Source: Uloborus plumipes
Taxonomy: Eukaryota > Arthropoda > Arachnida > Araneae > Uloboridae
Length of the DNA: 64,000 nt
NCBI GenBank assembly: GCA_038373865.1
Contig: JAXGGA010003444.1
Span: 38,449 to 102,448, forward strand
Direction: 5' to 3'
The notes below the pieces were generated by a model. The model had not been told where the DNA came from. It saw nothing but the letters and a program-made list of their open reading frames with translations, and did not search any database. The position numbers were made by a program, and so were the translations under genes. Positions 1-13,177 of this stretch are shown here, piece after piece; within the stretch, counting starts at the first letter, position 1; the number at the start of each line of letters is the position of its first letter.

Positions 1-2622
1 TTTCTATTCTGTATTTCTTTAAATTTTAAATCGGTTTCAATTATTTATCTTAAATTGTATTACACAATGAAATTATCTTGTTTCTTCGTGCTTATTCGAG
101 GGGACGAAAGGAATTTTTCTATTCTTTACATTTCATTCTCCATGCTTGAACATTTTCAAAACTACATTTTAATAAATTCATCCTTTTTTTCTCCTTTATT
201 TTTTCAACCAATGAAATAAAAAAAAAAGTCTTCATGTTATAACTGAGCCGACAGGAGACAGCTCCACTCTGCTCAAACGAAGCGTAATTCGAAATGACAT
301 TCTTCAAGGTCTGTCTTTGAAAGGAGGCAACAGGAAGGAAAAAAAAAAGTTTTTTCCCTTCACTTTCGAATGTACATCTTCGTCCAACTTATAAAAAGAC
401 TCATAACATTCTTTTTAAACTCTAAACGGGGGTTCTCATTCACAAACGATAACTGACATGCGCGCATCCCATGTGGAATTCTAAAGGGCCTGCTGAATAT
501 TCATAAGTCTGTTCCATTCCGTTACCGGTAGCAATATTAGGCGTTTACAGCCTGTCGAGACAAACTGGCTTTGGAGGGAAAGAGTGAAATTGGCGGCAAA
601 TTTTCGGAAATTTGAGAAGGGGACGAGGCACTTCATACTTAGAACGGAAGTACTGTAGTATTTGGTGGAGTAAGGTCTTCAATTAAACTCCATTCTAGCG
701 TTCATGAAATGCTGCTGTCTCTTAGTCTCCTCTTTCTTTATGGTATCCATTAGTTCGATTAGGATTCGGACGAATAATTTCTCTTTTACGCTCTGTCACG
801 TTTTTCGGTTGATGCCAGTTAAGTCATTGAATGTTCAACAAGAGACAACTGACATTCAAATGGAGACGAATGTGATCACCGGAAACTGATGTCTTTTCAA
901 GAGTTGATTTTTAAAGACATGCGGATGTTTTGAGTTTAAATGAATATGATAAAAGTTAGCGGTCCGCAACCTTAGACACGTATTTTGTTTTTCTTCATGC
1001 AAGGGATAGACTGATCTGATAATGAGCTCTGCCCGGTAAATGAACAGTTTTTTTTTTCTTTTTTTGACTATAAGACTGCTAACTCTTCTTCCTTCTTCAT
1101 TTCCAAAAAGCTAGCAGATAATTTTCAATGTGGCGACAGAAGCTCTGATCCGTGAATGCAAATAAATTCTACTGTGTGTGTAAATGAATGCCAACAGAAA
1201 CATTTCATACTATTCCTAAAAGAAGAAAAATATTCTTCACTTTTCTGTCCTGATTTTGCCACTGTACTTGGCAAAAGATGAGTTTTCTGCAAAGAAAAAA
1301 AAAAGGTGAATTGGTTGATTAGAAATCTAGTCCCATGATACTCCTGAACTACATCTACTAAAGGTTAGGCGTCTTTCTAAGCATATACTTCTCAAAAGAT
1401 GTGAACTTTGCATCAAATGCCTTTCATAACTTCCAAGAACTTGCAAGAGAGCAAAAAAGCTATAGACGAGCTGTGCAAAAAGTAGAAGTTAAGGAGTGTA
1501 AGTGAAAAAATAAAGAGTAACTAGAACAAATGTTAGGAGCAACTTTCATCTGTTTTGAGGCAAGAGATAGCTATAGTAGCCCTGGACGGAACTGTTATGG
1601 AGCATCTGTTTTTTTATAACTTTTCAATGGAAACCTACCTACGGTTTGAACTAGTCACAGGTTTTACTCAATTTTTTTAACGAAACCAAACTAAATACTT
1701 TTAACTTCTCGCTACTTCAACACCTTCTTATTAAAAAAAAACAAAAGAAAAACGAAAGTCTGCTTAAAGAAATTTGTTTTTCGCGACATTTTTCTACTTC
1801 TATGTTGATTTCACAATTTTAAGTTGTAGAAACAAATACATATTTCTGGTAAGGTCTGCTTTCAGTAAACTTTTACATAAATATAAAAAAAAAATGATGT
1901 GTTTCATAAAGCTAGAGCATTTTACAACACGTTTGAAACTATACTAAATATTTGCTTGTCAAACAAAGCATTGCAATGATTCATCTTTCAAAATTCTGAA
2001 ACGATGCTCTTTCCCCCATTATTAAACCAGTCCACAATAACTAATATTTCCCAATAATAATTATACTTGTCCTTGCATTCATTTATTGAAATACTGATGC
2101 AACGGTCTGTAGGAACATGGCAATAAAGTCACCAATCCTATAGATACCAGCAATTGAAACCGAAATCCTCTCTTATGTCAATTCCATTCAAAACGTCAAA
2201 TTCCATTCATGCGGCTCAATCCCATCTTCGAACATAAGTAGCTTCGAAATGGCCTCTCCTCTTAGAGTACCCTCGACATTTATATCAGAGCACCATGGGA
2301 TAGGTGTCATGTTCACATACCCTTTATTAAATTCCATCTGGGGCCAACTTTTCCCAACGCGGGATATTTTCTAGCATTGGAAATTTGACGTGGCGCGTCA
2401 CCCCAACATGACACTTTCCAACCGACAGCCAAAGGGGTTAGGGACAATATCGGCTCGGCTTCCATGAATAGAATGCGCGGGGATTTATATAGAATGTTCG
2501 CGAAATTCGAGAATGCCGAGAGGGGGTTTAGATTCGACTGAACGGAATGGGTTTATTAATTTTCTGATGTTATCAAAGGCTGCGGATGATTTAACTAAAA
2601 GGTTTCATGTTTAAATAAGCAG
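1..2622. other. Intergenic or intronic DNA with no gene
   Basis: AT-rich unique-looking sequence with many A or T runs. I see no credible coding frame, tRNA or complete mobile element. The only block that stands out is 2200-2560, listed separately. Confidence 0.5.
2200..2560. other. Higher-GC low-repeat block, candidate conserved non-coding element
   Basis: This block has markedly more GC and fewer homopolymers than the DNA around it, and no usable open frame. It includes a short inverted motif (gacgtggcgcgtcacc, near 2388). A regulatory role is inferred from composition only; cross-species conservation was not tested. Confidence 0.25.
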
Positions 2623-3690
2623 CTTTAAAAACTATGTCTGTGTTAATATAAATTGCGTACTGTCAGGCAGTTTCATACCAGTTAAAAGTTCATACCATTA
2701 AAACTAGTTTTAGTTTCTGACACTCATAGCTAGGGTCTGATCTAACCAAAGAGAAGCCTGGTAAAATTTCTTAGCCCCTGCACTGTAAAAAATAGATGTT
2801 GTCACATTATAATGCAGCTGATGTAACAGTAATAAACTTTAAAAACTCTGTCTATGTTAATATAAATTGAGTACTGTCAGGCAGTTTCATACCAGTTAAA
2901 AATTCATACCAGTAAAACTACAGTTTTAGTTTCTGACACTCTTAGCTAGGGTCTGATCCAACCAAAGAGAAGCCCGGTAAAATTTCTTAGTCCTTGCACT
3001 GTAAAAAATAGATGTTGTCACAGTATAATGCAGCTGATGTAACAGTAATAAACTTTAAAAACTCTGTCTATGTTAATATAAATTGCGTACTGTCAGGCAG
3101 TTTCATACCAGTTAAAAGTTCATACCAGTAAAACTAGTTTCAGTTTCTGACACTCATAGCTAGGGTCTGATCTAACCAAAGAGAGGCCTGGTAAAATTTC
3201 TTAGTCCTTGCACTAAAAAATAGATGTTGTCACAGTATAGCAGCTGATGTAACAGTAATAAACTTTAAAAACTCTGTCTATGTTAATATAAATTGAGTAC
3301 TGTCAGGCAGTTTCATACCAGTTAAAAGTTCATACCAGTAAAACTACAGTTTTAGTTTCTGACACTCATAGCTAGGGTCTGATCCAACCAAAGAGAAGCC
3401 CAGTAAAATTTCTTAGTCCTTGCACTGTAAAAAATAGATGTTGTCACAGTATAGCAGCTGATGTAACAGTAATAAACTTTAAAAACTCTGTCTATGTTAA
3501 TCTAAATTGCATACTGTCAGGCAGTTTCATACCAGTTAAAAGTTCATACCAGTAAAACTACAGTTTTAGTTTCTGACACTCATAGCTAGGGTCTGATCTA
3601 ACCAAAGAGAAGCCTGGTAAAATTTCTTAGCCCCTGCACTGTAAAAGATAGATGTTGTTACAGCTGATGTAACAGTAATAAACTTTAAAA
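2623..3690. repeat. Tandem array, five units of 206-216 bp
   Basis: Five direct copies begin with ctttaaaaact at about 2623, 2837, 3053, 3263 and 3477, and a sixth start at 3683 is truncated. Units are highly similar and differ by point changes and small indels. Each unit carries the left end of a CACTGTAAAAAA-type MITE followed by a MITE-like stretch (gatgtaacagtaataaac), then about 150 bp of other sequence. The array runs directly into the right end of such a MITE at 3747, so it looks like amplification of a MITE end together with its flank. Confidence 0.9.
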
Positions 3691-3747
3691 TTGGAACCGC
3701 TGCTGCCAATATTATGCTGTAAAAACAACAGCTATTTCTTTGCAGTG
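3637..3747. mobile_element. CACTGTAAA-family MITE, short copy ending the tandem array
   Basis: It starts with cactgtaaaagatagatgtt inside the last array unit and ends with actcaggt-free right end ctttgcagtg at 3747, preceded by the family's gctgccaatattatgctg and gtaaaaacaacag segments. The same right end is seen at 16407 and 46720. No clean TA duplication is visible at the right edge, where tg follows. Internal acagta repeats are few here compared with the other copies. Confidence 0.6.
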
Positions 3748-6469
3748 TGTTACAAACTATAGATATTTAAGCTCTTTGACACCCGACTCCGACTCATTCC
3801 CCTCTAAATCAGTCCAACTCCAGATCCACGATTTTGGCTTCTCCGCCCTGGTGAAAGAGTATTTTTACGTTAAAGTCATTCTTTAAAGTTATTTTAACCA
3901 TTAAAGTTTCATTAGTAAAATTTTTCCAAAGGAGGATAATTTACTTTCATGGGTACTCTAAAACTAGGTGAGAATATTGCAATGAATAGAGTGCATTTCA
4001 AACTTCGATACATATAAAAAAGACTTGGAAATCTTAGAAAAACTTGAAAACATTTTTAAATGTTCAAGTAAAAATTTTTTTTAAATGTCTCACATTATGA
4101 TTTAAGGAAACTAACACCGCAGATTTTGTACTGCAACGACTTTGAATATTTATATCTCTCTATTAAATGGAAGTTTCAAAAAAAAAAAAAAAAATGTACG
4201 TAAAATTGTCACAAATTTAAACGTATAATAATTGATGCATTCGTATTGTTTCTTTTTACGTGAATCTTATGATCCAAAAGAGTTTAAAGTAACGATTTAA
4301 GAGTACCCAATTATTTTTTTTAGATAAGTATGTATAAAAACGAGGCATGCAATATCCTTATAAACAATGTGGAGTCTATAATCCGTAAAAAAAGAAATTT
4401 CCCTTAAAGAAAGTAACTTTAATAAGAGTTGTATGTTTATTTCAAAATTCCCATTACTCTAAAACATATTCGACAAACATGTTCTTCTCACTAGTTTTTG
4501 ACTATTGTTACATACTTTTCTGCTAAAAGACATGGGATGAGGAATTAGGGGAAGAAGCGAAAAAAAAAGAAAGAAAAATAACATGGAGAAGAAAGTCAAA
4601 TGCAGCCTTGGAAATTTTTTTCGAAAAACATGGTTCTAAATCCGAGAAAATGCCTCTTGTTTACAAATTCATATCTCGTGACATCGAGATGTTGCGTGTC
4701 TAGTTGGGGGTGGAACCCCCAGCCACGTGACTGAATTCCCAAAAAGTTCGTGTGCGTTTCTTCCCCGATAATTTTACACCAGCGTTACCGCGTTGGATTA
4801 TTTGGAAGACGTGAAGTGACCTACTGCTGCCAAAGACAAGAAAACATTGCTTGTTGGATTTTCACGACTGTTGGAATTCCGCCTTCGTGTTATTAGGAAA
4901 AATCTATATTTTTTTGGTTTTACATAGCAAACATCATTTATCTCAGCAGTTGCTTTTTTCATTAATATTTTCCTCAGGCGTGCTTTTTTTTTTTTTTTTG
5001 ATTGATTAGTAAAAAAAGCGGCTTTATTTCAAAACTTTCGCTTGGCTATCAATCATATTACATACATTTTCAAATCAAAATATTTTTTTAAAATATCGCT
5101 ATGATTACTCGGAAATTTCATGTTATTTAAGTACAAATGAAATTACTTTTCTTCAGTTTGCTACTTGTCATTTCATGATGTTGTGTATATTTGCTTACTT
5201 TAAGTTGTAAATCGAAATTGAATTTTATTATTTGCACTCAAAATCGACCTTTTTTGAAAGATAGTTGATAATTAGACTGATTTCTCGGAGAGAACGAGAG
5301 GTCTTTATGGCAAAAAGTGCAAAACGGATTTAAACGTTACCACAGAAATATCTCCACGTCTTTGTTTCAGTTAGCGAAGTCTGGAAATTAAGAATCGAGA
5401 CTTTTTTTAACTTTCTAGTCAAATAGCTTTCCGTTCTCTCACGAGCCCAGAAACAATTTCTTATGTATTTACTTCAAAATTTAGTTAGTATTACATTTTT
5501 GATTAAGTATTAGTCCATGAGTATTAATTTTTTCGTGATAGTAATGAAATAATGATCGTTAATCACGTGGAACAATAATTTAATGGTATTAATAATACAT
5601 CAGTGGCCAACAATATAACGTACTGTTTAACGTAGTTATAATTGTTTATGTGCAAGTAAAATTTGATTCATGCATGAAGTATAAGTGCGTCTGTATTTGA
5701 AAGACTTAGCAGTTTTGCCATGAAACTCTTAAATGTAACTCTATAGTTGTTTTTTTTTTTCCCTTATTTGTTCGTGGAAACTGTTTTAAATACAAGTGCG
5801 TTTCAAATGTCAACTGTTTTCCGCAACTTAAAGCATTTTCATTCTCTTTCACACATTTATTCCCACTTCTCAATGCATTTCCACCCAATTCAGCAAAATC
5901 AGTTTGAATGAGTGTCCGCGTTTTAGTCTCTTAGTGAAATCAAACAAAGACACGAAATCGGCGGGAATAGGTTTCTAAGATGATCCCTTAATTTAGGACC
6001 TCCTCCCAGTTCATTGTTTTCCCTCTGCATAACAAAACCCATTCTCACCACGAGAGATGTCAACGATGATTTCCGATCCCTCTTTCCGCTTGCTGACAGC
6101 TGCTTGCAATGCTTTATCCCGAAGATTCATCAGCAAGCCAGTTGCTATTCATCCTGATGAAGAGTGGGACTTGCGCGCCGATTCATATCTGCCACTCTGG
6201 GCCATGTTCGCCAATGCATGGCTTTATTTATAGCGGCTTTATGCTTTTCATCATTGCTTATGGATGCCACATTTGCAATGGTTTGTGTTGATTAATAGAT
6301 AGTGATTGGAGCTCTTTGGTGATTAAGAAGATATTAGAAGAGGTCTCATTGCGTCAACGGGTGTAGTTACTCAAACAACGTCAAGAGCTTTTTCTTGGTC
6401 TGTGAATGCTGATGACGTGAATAGGGACTGAACTTTAGTGAACTGGCACTTGATGCCATGTAATTGCTA
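3748..6469. other. Intergenic or intronic DNA with no gene
   Basis: AT-rich DNA with an A run near 4178-4192 and a T run near 4986-4999. The stretch 3780-3850, rich in gactcc and cagatcc, looks like the tail of an old interspersed repeat. No gene is supported. Confidence 0.45.
5900..6300. other. Higher-GC low-repeat block, candidate conserved non-coding element
   Basis: This is a less AT-rich stretch just before the 6470 fold-back element. It has several TTTAT-type homeodomain-like words around 6220-6245 (gctttatttatagcggcttt). A 60-residue open frame here has no recognisable domain and is not called as a gene. The regulatory role is inference. Confidence 0.25.
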
Positions 6470-8032
6470 CACTAGGTGGCCAAAAGTATCCGGACACTTT
6501 CAAAAATTCACATTTTTACATATAGCTCGAGAAATAAGTGATCAATTGTTCTTTAACTTTAGTCATACAAAATATAGGCTTCACCGAACATTTCCAAGTT
6601 GAAATTAAATTACCCTTGCATTTGGGGGACGACAAGAAGGGGGTTGAAAGAAAAACCGCTTTTTGACCATAACTCTTCGAAAATAGCTCGGAATAAGCTA
6701 TCAATTTCAGTAATTAATTAGCATACTATGTATAATTACTGTACAAATTTTTATGAACGTACCACTCTTACTTCTGAAGATATGAAACATTTTTGAAAAA
6801 ACGGCAATTTTATTTGAAGGGTTTTTGCTCATAACACGCAGAGTTTTTGATCAAACCTTATCACAACTTCAGGAAAGATGACAAAATACAAGAGAAAGAA
6901 CATACTAAAGCGGTAAATAAAAATATTAAAAATTCGATGAGATATGAACGTTAAAAGGAAATAATTTTTCACGGCGCATGCGCGAACGACAGAAATTTAT
7001 AACTACAAAAATATTGTAGCCTGATTTATACTGCATCTTATAAAAAAAGTTCCAGTTGAATATCATGAAAAATGAAAAAGATATCAGCGATCTAGTGAGC
7101 TGTATTTCATTCATTCTCAGGCAATACATAAATAGTGAGGGTCTGTCCACAAAGAGCTATTTTTAAATTAAAGGTTATTGCGTCGTCTTTCAAAACCAAC
7201 GTTTCAGAGGGTGTTCGGATACTTTTGGAAACGTACGTATAAGGTCTTTTTGGCCGAACAGACGAAATGTGACTTCTATGCCGAATATAAATTTTCAAAC
7301 TGTATACAATTTAACATTGAAAAAAAATGATCGATTGTCACCACACTATTTGTGGACAACCCCTCACTATTTATGTATTGTTTGCGACTGAATGAAATAC
7401 AGCTCACTAGATCGCTGATATCTTTTTCATTTTTCATGATATTCAACTGGAACTTTTTTTATAAGATGCAGTATAAATCAGGCTACAATATTTTTGTAGT
7501 TATAAATTTCTGTCGTTCGCGCATGCGCCGTGAAAAATTATTTCCTTTTAACGTTCATATCTCATCGAATTTTTAATATTTTTATTTACCGCTTTAGTAT
7601 GTTCTTTCTCTTGTATTTTGTCATCTTTCCTGAAGTTGTGATAAGGTTTGATCAAAAACTCTGCGTGTTATGAGCAAAAACCCTTCAAATAAAATTGCCG
7701 TTTTTTCAAAAATGTTTCATATCTTCAGAAGTAAGAGGGGTACGTTCATAAAAATTTGTACAGTAATTATACATAGTATGCTAATTAATTACTGAAATTG
7801 ATAGCTTATTCCGAGCTATTTTCGAAGAGTTATGGTCAAAAAGCGGTTTTTCTTTCAACCCCCTTCTTGTCGTCCCCCAAATGCAAGGGTAATTTAATTT
7901 CAACTTGGAAATGTTCGGTGAAGTCTATATTTTGTATGACTAAAGTTAAAGAACAATTGATCACTTATTTCTCGAGCTATATGTAAGAATGTGAATTTTT
8001 GAAAGTGTCCGGATACTTTTGGCCACCTAGTG
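6470..8032. mobile_element. Long fold-back DNA element, 684-bp inverted arms
   Basis: The left arm (6470-7153) is repeated inverted at 7349-8032 with only scattered substitutions, leaving a 195-bp loop. The ends are cactaggtggccaaaagtat and its complement, and a TA dinucleotide flanks both sides (6468-6469, 8033-8034), as expected for Tc1/mariner-type insertion. Two pairs of short open frames (about 62 and 74 codons) appear in mirror image only because the arms match; none resembles a transposase. The loop holds a partial copy of the end motif (ttcggatacttttgg, about 7213). This is a non-autonomous palindromic element, probably young or kept homogeneous by conversion. Confidence 0.92.
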
Positions 8033-8034
8033 TA

Positions 8035-10707
8035 TGAGTCAATTGTGTAGCTGAAAAACATTACTACTTAGAGCCATATCTAGGTGTCTCAGTTTGAAGG
8101 GTTATTTTTATTGACGTTTTCTCAGTTAAAGCCTGACATGTTTTGCAAATTATGTCAATTACATTCCTACCCCTGCGTCATAGCTAGTATTCAGCATATT
8201 TTTCCGCTAGAAACTTTCAAACGTATTTTCAAGCTTTATGGAGCGATGGAAAAAATCTTAGGTTTTAAGTGGATAAAAAAATATTAGATTGAGCCAACCT
8301 GGATTAGTAGAATTAATTTAGAGACTGCTTTCCGAGTTTAAAACTGTATTCTTTAACTCATGTCAATTGTCTGCCTATTTTCATGAAAGAAAAAACAGAT
8401 TCTTAAAACATTACTTACTTAGGCTTGCTGTGTCATGAAACAAATATCATGAAAATTTACCCCATATATGAAAACAATAACAGGTGGGCAAAATTGGTTA
8501 ACGTAATGGACAGATAATTGTTAGCGCTATCTAGTGTACCAATTAAGGTATGTATTGTATATACAATTTCAAAATCTATGTGAAGTATGGTTCTTAATGA
8601 TTTAATAATAATCATCAAACGTCCACGCATTAGCAATAGCCTTTGTAAGTTGGTTCAGTTTTAAGAATAACCTCCATCGTATCGCTATTTAAAAAAGAAT
8701 TGGAGCAGCCTATATCTTAAAACTTGTAAAAAAAGTATATCCTCGTGAGAAAGTAAATTTTGATTAAAGTTTTTGGCAAAGGGCTGACTTCTTATTCAAT
8801 TTGTGCATCCCGGCACTCTATGACGTCAACACATGACACATATTAGCTCTTATAAAGTTCTCCAGAACTTTTCGACGTCCAAGGCTGTCTTTTAAAGCAT
8901 TTCTTAGAAACGAAAAGATTGAAACTGTCGTTGCTTGCTTCTATGCCATATATCTCTTATTAGTTTTTTTTCCTAAATTGCCTGTTGCATTATTTAAACC
9001 GAGAAAAGTTTCTTGAACAAAGCAAAATGCTAAACATAATCAGATGGATTTTAGTTGTAATTTCTTAATATACCCACTACCCTCCTCCCTTCACTCCGAT
9101 GTTTTTTTTTTTTTTTTTTTTTTTTTCAACTTAAAATTTATTTTTCTCTTTTCTTTTCTTTTCTTTCACCAGAGATTTTGAACGTTATGATGAAAAGCCT
9201 TTTATAACATTTTACTACAAACTTTAAAATGTTTATTAAGACCTGTATTTAAGGACAGGCATTTCATCTTAAAAAATTAACTCGAGCAGAAGAAAGTAGT
9301 TTGAAACACTTTATAAATGACCAAAGTATATTTCAAGAGAAGTAAAAATTTAACTATACAAAAGTATATCCTTACAATCAAACTCAAGCAGTTCTTTAAA
9401 ATACTATAATGGTGACCGAACATAAATTATGTAAATGTGTTTAACTTTAAAATATTACCAATTCATCGAATCTATTTTAAATTTCAATGTGATTTATTTG
9501 TGTTGACAAAGCGCATAGTCATTAAAAACGACACTTTTACCCAAAAGCTCTTGTTATTCATGCCTGATATTTCTTTGCAACACGACTGAATATTGCATTC
9601 CATTTTTTGATCAAGTAGTAATTCGAATCATTTGTGAGTATCTCCAGCACTAAAATCAGCTTGAAAAAACTAATTATTCATGTGTTTGGAAACAAATGTG
9701 GAATTTAGAGCAAATTTAGATTCTAAAGGGATTTGCAAAAAAATTATCAGTTATTATTCTCTTTAGTTTGCTACATGCTAAAATGGTTTTATTTTCAAAA
9801 AAAAAAAAAAAGTTTCTCCTTGAAAAATCGACAGTTGAATATTTTTAAATACGTTATGTCGTAAAAATATTTGCCCAATACATTTTTAAATGCCCTCTCT
9901 TTATTTACAATATTTTTAACTGAACCCATCAGTCTCTTTCTTGACTACCTTTCCCATTTCTGATTGCCCTTTTTAGGGCGATATTGCCCTATTTGAGATT
10001 CCTTCCCCCAAAATAAGCGAAAATATCGACCCTTTTATGAACCGCCGGTTCATAGCATCGGTATAATAAATAAAACAATGTACTTTCCTCCAAAAATATA
10101 CGTTATATTTCCTCTGTCATCTTCTATTGATTTCAATTTGAAGAAACCTGAAAGATGTGTTTACTCTCCTGAATGGCGCTCTTGAAAGACAATGCCCATT
10201 TTTCTGTTAAAGCTCTGAGAACTTTTCCCCTTATCGGTAAACAAATTCTTCAACATTGCCAAACTGAAATCTCTTGTTTTGTTATTGACATATACAAAGA
10301 TAAAAAATAAAAAAAAGGAAGGAAAGTTCCAAAAGAACGTACCATTCATGGATATCCCGCGGCTAGCACTCAGGCTACCGCAGACAACTCTTTTTTTTCT
10401 TTTGCTATTCCTCTGCAAGAGATATATTCTTATGTTTTCGAGTGAAGGCATCATTAAGCCCAAGACTTTTTCTTTTTTTTTCTTTTTCTCTGTTTTTCCG
10501 TGGTGATTTGGATTGTTCAGTAGCGGAAGTGGTAGGTCCTTGTGTGTTTACCGAGATGACCAGAGGAGACCAACATTGGGCGTGTCCGAGCTGGTCAATG
10601 GTCTGCTGCTAATTACAGTGCTGTCTGCGTTTTTGAAATGATAAGCGGTGCACGAGAGGTTTGAACTTGGTATCGCATGAAGTTTCTTGATGATGTATTG
10701 CTCCGAT
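8035..10707. other. Intergenic or intronic DNA with no gene
   Basis: AT-rich DNA with a 25-base T tract at 9102-9126. No credible coding frame: the 75- and 100-codon frames around 10161-10506 lie on opposite strands over low-complexity T/A-rich sequence. Confidence 0.45.
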
Positions 10708-10711
10708 AACT

Positions 10712-10853
10712 CTGTACCTCAGAACCAGACTAACGTAAGTCCATTTTCGTCATTTTTCGGTAGAGGGGAAAAACGATTGTCGAATACATCGTTTTTCCCC
10801 TCTACTGAAAAATGACGAAAATGGACTTACGTTAGTCTGGTTCTGAGGTACAG
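10712..10853. mobile_element. Short near-perfect palindrome, 66-bp arms
   Basis: The arms 10712-10777 and 10788-10853 are inverted copies with a single mismatch and a 10-base loop. The ends are ctgtacctcagaaccagac and its complement. The tetranucleotide AACT sits immediately on both sides (10708-10711, 10854-10857), which could be a target duplication. If transcribed it would fold into one long stem. It is either a small fold-back MITE or a hairpin RNA locus; the sequence alone does not decide. Confidence 0.8.
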
Positions 10854-10857
10854 AACT

Positions 10858-12541
10858 ATAGCTTTATTTCGGAATTGAAATAGAATTTAAGTGCGGTAAG
10901 ATAACTCGGCTAATGCCTGCTTCTGTTCTGAAAGTCATTACACTGAAACTTGTCTTGAATGCCGTTTATGTGGCTTGTACTTTTTAAGTACTCGCTACGT
11001 AATTTATTTCTGCTATTTCTTTTGAGGCTCTATAAGAATGTTTCTCGTATCACAAAGAAACCAGTTTGTTGTAGAAATTAATTTATTTGTGCATAAGAAC
11101 TTGAGCAATTTAAATTGAAACATGCCCTACCGGTTGAGAATAAACCTATTTTTTGTTACTCTTAACGTTTTGAATTTAATCGTTCATGTTTATAAAGGGG
11201 TTGTTGATTAAGGAGTTGAGACTGAAATGAGATATTTGGTTATGTAACTATTTACGAAGCTACTCGTTTGAAAAGTTATTAAACGAAAAGTCATTTGCTA
11301 AAATTCTGCCTTAATGTTTTTTCTTCTGATTTTCAGTATGATTTTTAATAGTTATTGAAAATTCTACCCAACTACTTAGATGGTAATTAAAAGAATCGAG
11401 CTTGTTATTTTTTTCTTTACTTTGTGCCTTTCAGATTTCATGCCTTTTCTTGACGAAATGGTATCTTCAGCATGGTATCTTTTAGATTTCCCGGCGTTTC
11501 CTAATAAAATACTTTTAACAAGTGCCTTGTGTATATGTTTTTTTAAGGATTTATTATTATTATTATTTTTTGAAAAATATTTTAAATGAAATTTTAACTA
11601 ATAGAACTCTGACTGTTTTTCCCCACATCAATGTCTTTTTAAAAAGAAAAAGCATGAAAATAGAATTGTAGTTAATTTTACAAAAAACGTAAACTTACAA
11701 TTGTTCAAGGTTTTTTCAAATAGAATAATATATAATTTATTGGTTCTCTGTTTTAGTGTACGTTTCCAACAGTTCAATAAAGGGATAAATCAAAATAATC
11801 AACATTTTAAATCTAGGTGACTTTCATTGCATTTCACTGAACTTCATTTGTTATGAAAATTTATTAAACCAAAGCTGTTATAAAAGTGCAAAGTATTTTA
11901 ATTACCGTAATTTGAAATGAGTCGTGGTGCTTCCCTAAGTTGGTAAAAACCCATTCGCACATAATCCATCAAGAATTATGTACTAAAGAGGTCATAAAAC
12001 ATACTTGATTTTCTCGTCCACTATTTTCTCAAAATGTTTTTTTACCCTTCAAGTTTATATTATTGCTTTCTCTGACATTGCAGTTGGATTAAGTTCGAAT
12101 TATGATGAATTTATCCTTTGGGGGTGTAAAGTTATCACAACTATATGTTTTGAAACTTAGCAGCTTTTAGTTAAAAACACGACAGGAGAAAATAACAGTG
12201 CATCCCCGCTGAAGTAAAATCCAAGATCTTATCCATGGAGAAATATACTAAACACGCATGAGTTTTTCAAAATGTGTTTTCCTCTTAATTTGCGTACTTG
12301 CGGAAAAAAACTAGTAAAAACATGCTTATGCTATTTTCTGAGCCAAGCTATTATTTACAGAATCATTACACAGTCTATTACAGTGTAGGTAATAATATAA
12401 TTGTTATTTATCTACATAATGATGTAAATGAAACTTTTTTTTTTCTGTAATTCGAGAGAAAATCTTCCCAAGACCTCCTGGCTTTGCTTTCAACCTATCT
12501 CTATCGAAGTTAGTTTATTCGTTACACCAACTTGAGATTGT
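10858..12541. other. Intergenic or intronic DNA with no gene
   Basis: AT-rich unique-looking sequence without a supported gene or a complete mobile element. Confidence 0.45.
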
Positions 12542-12632
12542 TACACTGTAAAAATAAATGTTGTTTTTACAGTAGAATACAGCTAATTTTACAGTAACAA
12601 ACTGCAAAAATTGCTAATTTTACAGTAATTAA

Positions 12633-13145
12633 CCCATTAATGCCTAGCGTCTCTTTTTAGGGACGGTCCCGAAAAGGGTCTGAATTTCCCCAAAATGAAC
12701 ATTTCAACCAAATAATGGTGTTCAATGAGTTCCTTGGTATTGTTTTAATTCGTTATTGACAGATTGCTGTACATAACCATTGTAAAGTGCGTTCTGTAGC
12801 AGTTTTAATATGATCTTGACCAAAAATGACATCGTTCTCAATCTCAAGCAAAAAAGCTAAGTTTTCAAAGTTATTCCCAGCTTCCCAGTTTATGTTAATT
12901 GCTGGTTTTATTTCTTCTTATAAAATGTCTTTTTAAATATTATATCGTTGGCAGATAATTTTTTTAGTAAACAAAGTATGTACCCTCTGGGGTCTATCGT
13001 AACTTTTAAGGGACGATTTTTCTTTCCTTAATAAAAAAATTATTTTTTACATGATATTTTTTTAATTATTTTTCCTGTCCATTAAACACTGTTTGTAACC
13101 AGTATACAAAATATCTTTGGGGAAAAAAATGTCAGGCATAATGGG
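12633..13145 (+). mobile_element. piggyBac-type MITE, 513 bp, copy 1
   Basis: The element lies between two TTAA sites (12629-12632, 13146-13149), the target preference of piggyBac transposases. It begins CCCATTAATGCCT and ends AGGCATAATGGG, giving a terminal repeat with one base of length difference. It has no transposase frame. It interrupts a tacagtaa/ctgtaaag segment of the surrounding CACTGTAAA MITE. A second copy of exactly the same length lies at 49068-49580 in opposite orientation. Confidence 0.88.
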
Positions 13146-13177
13146 TTAACTGTAAAGTTGCTAATTTTACAGTGATA

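Noticed and set aside
6516..7986. Paired identical open frames at 6516-6704 / 7798-7986 and 6926-7150 / 7352-7576
   Set aside because: The duplication is explained by the palindrome. The products are rich in F, I, K and S and match no known transposase motif.
8850..8880. Heat-shock-like arrangement of gttct and agaac words
   Set aside because: The spacing does not match the alternating 5-bp units of a heat-shock element.
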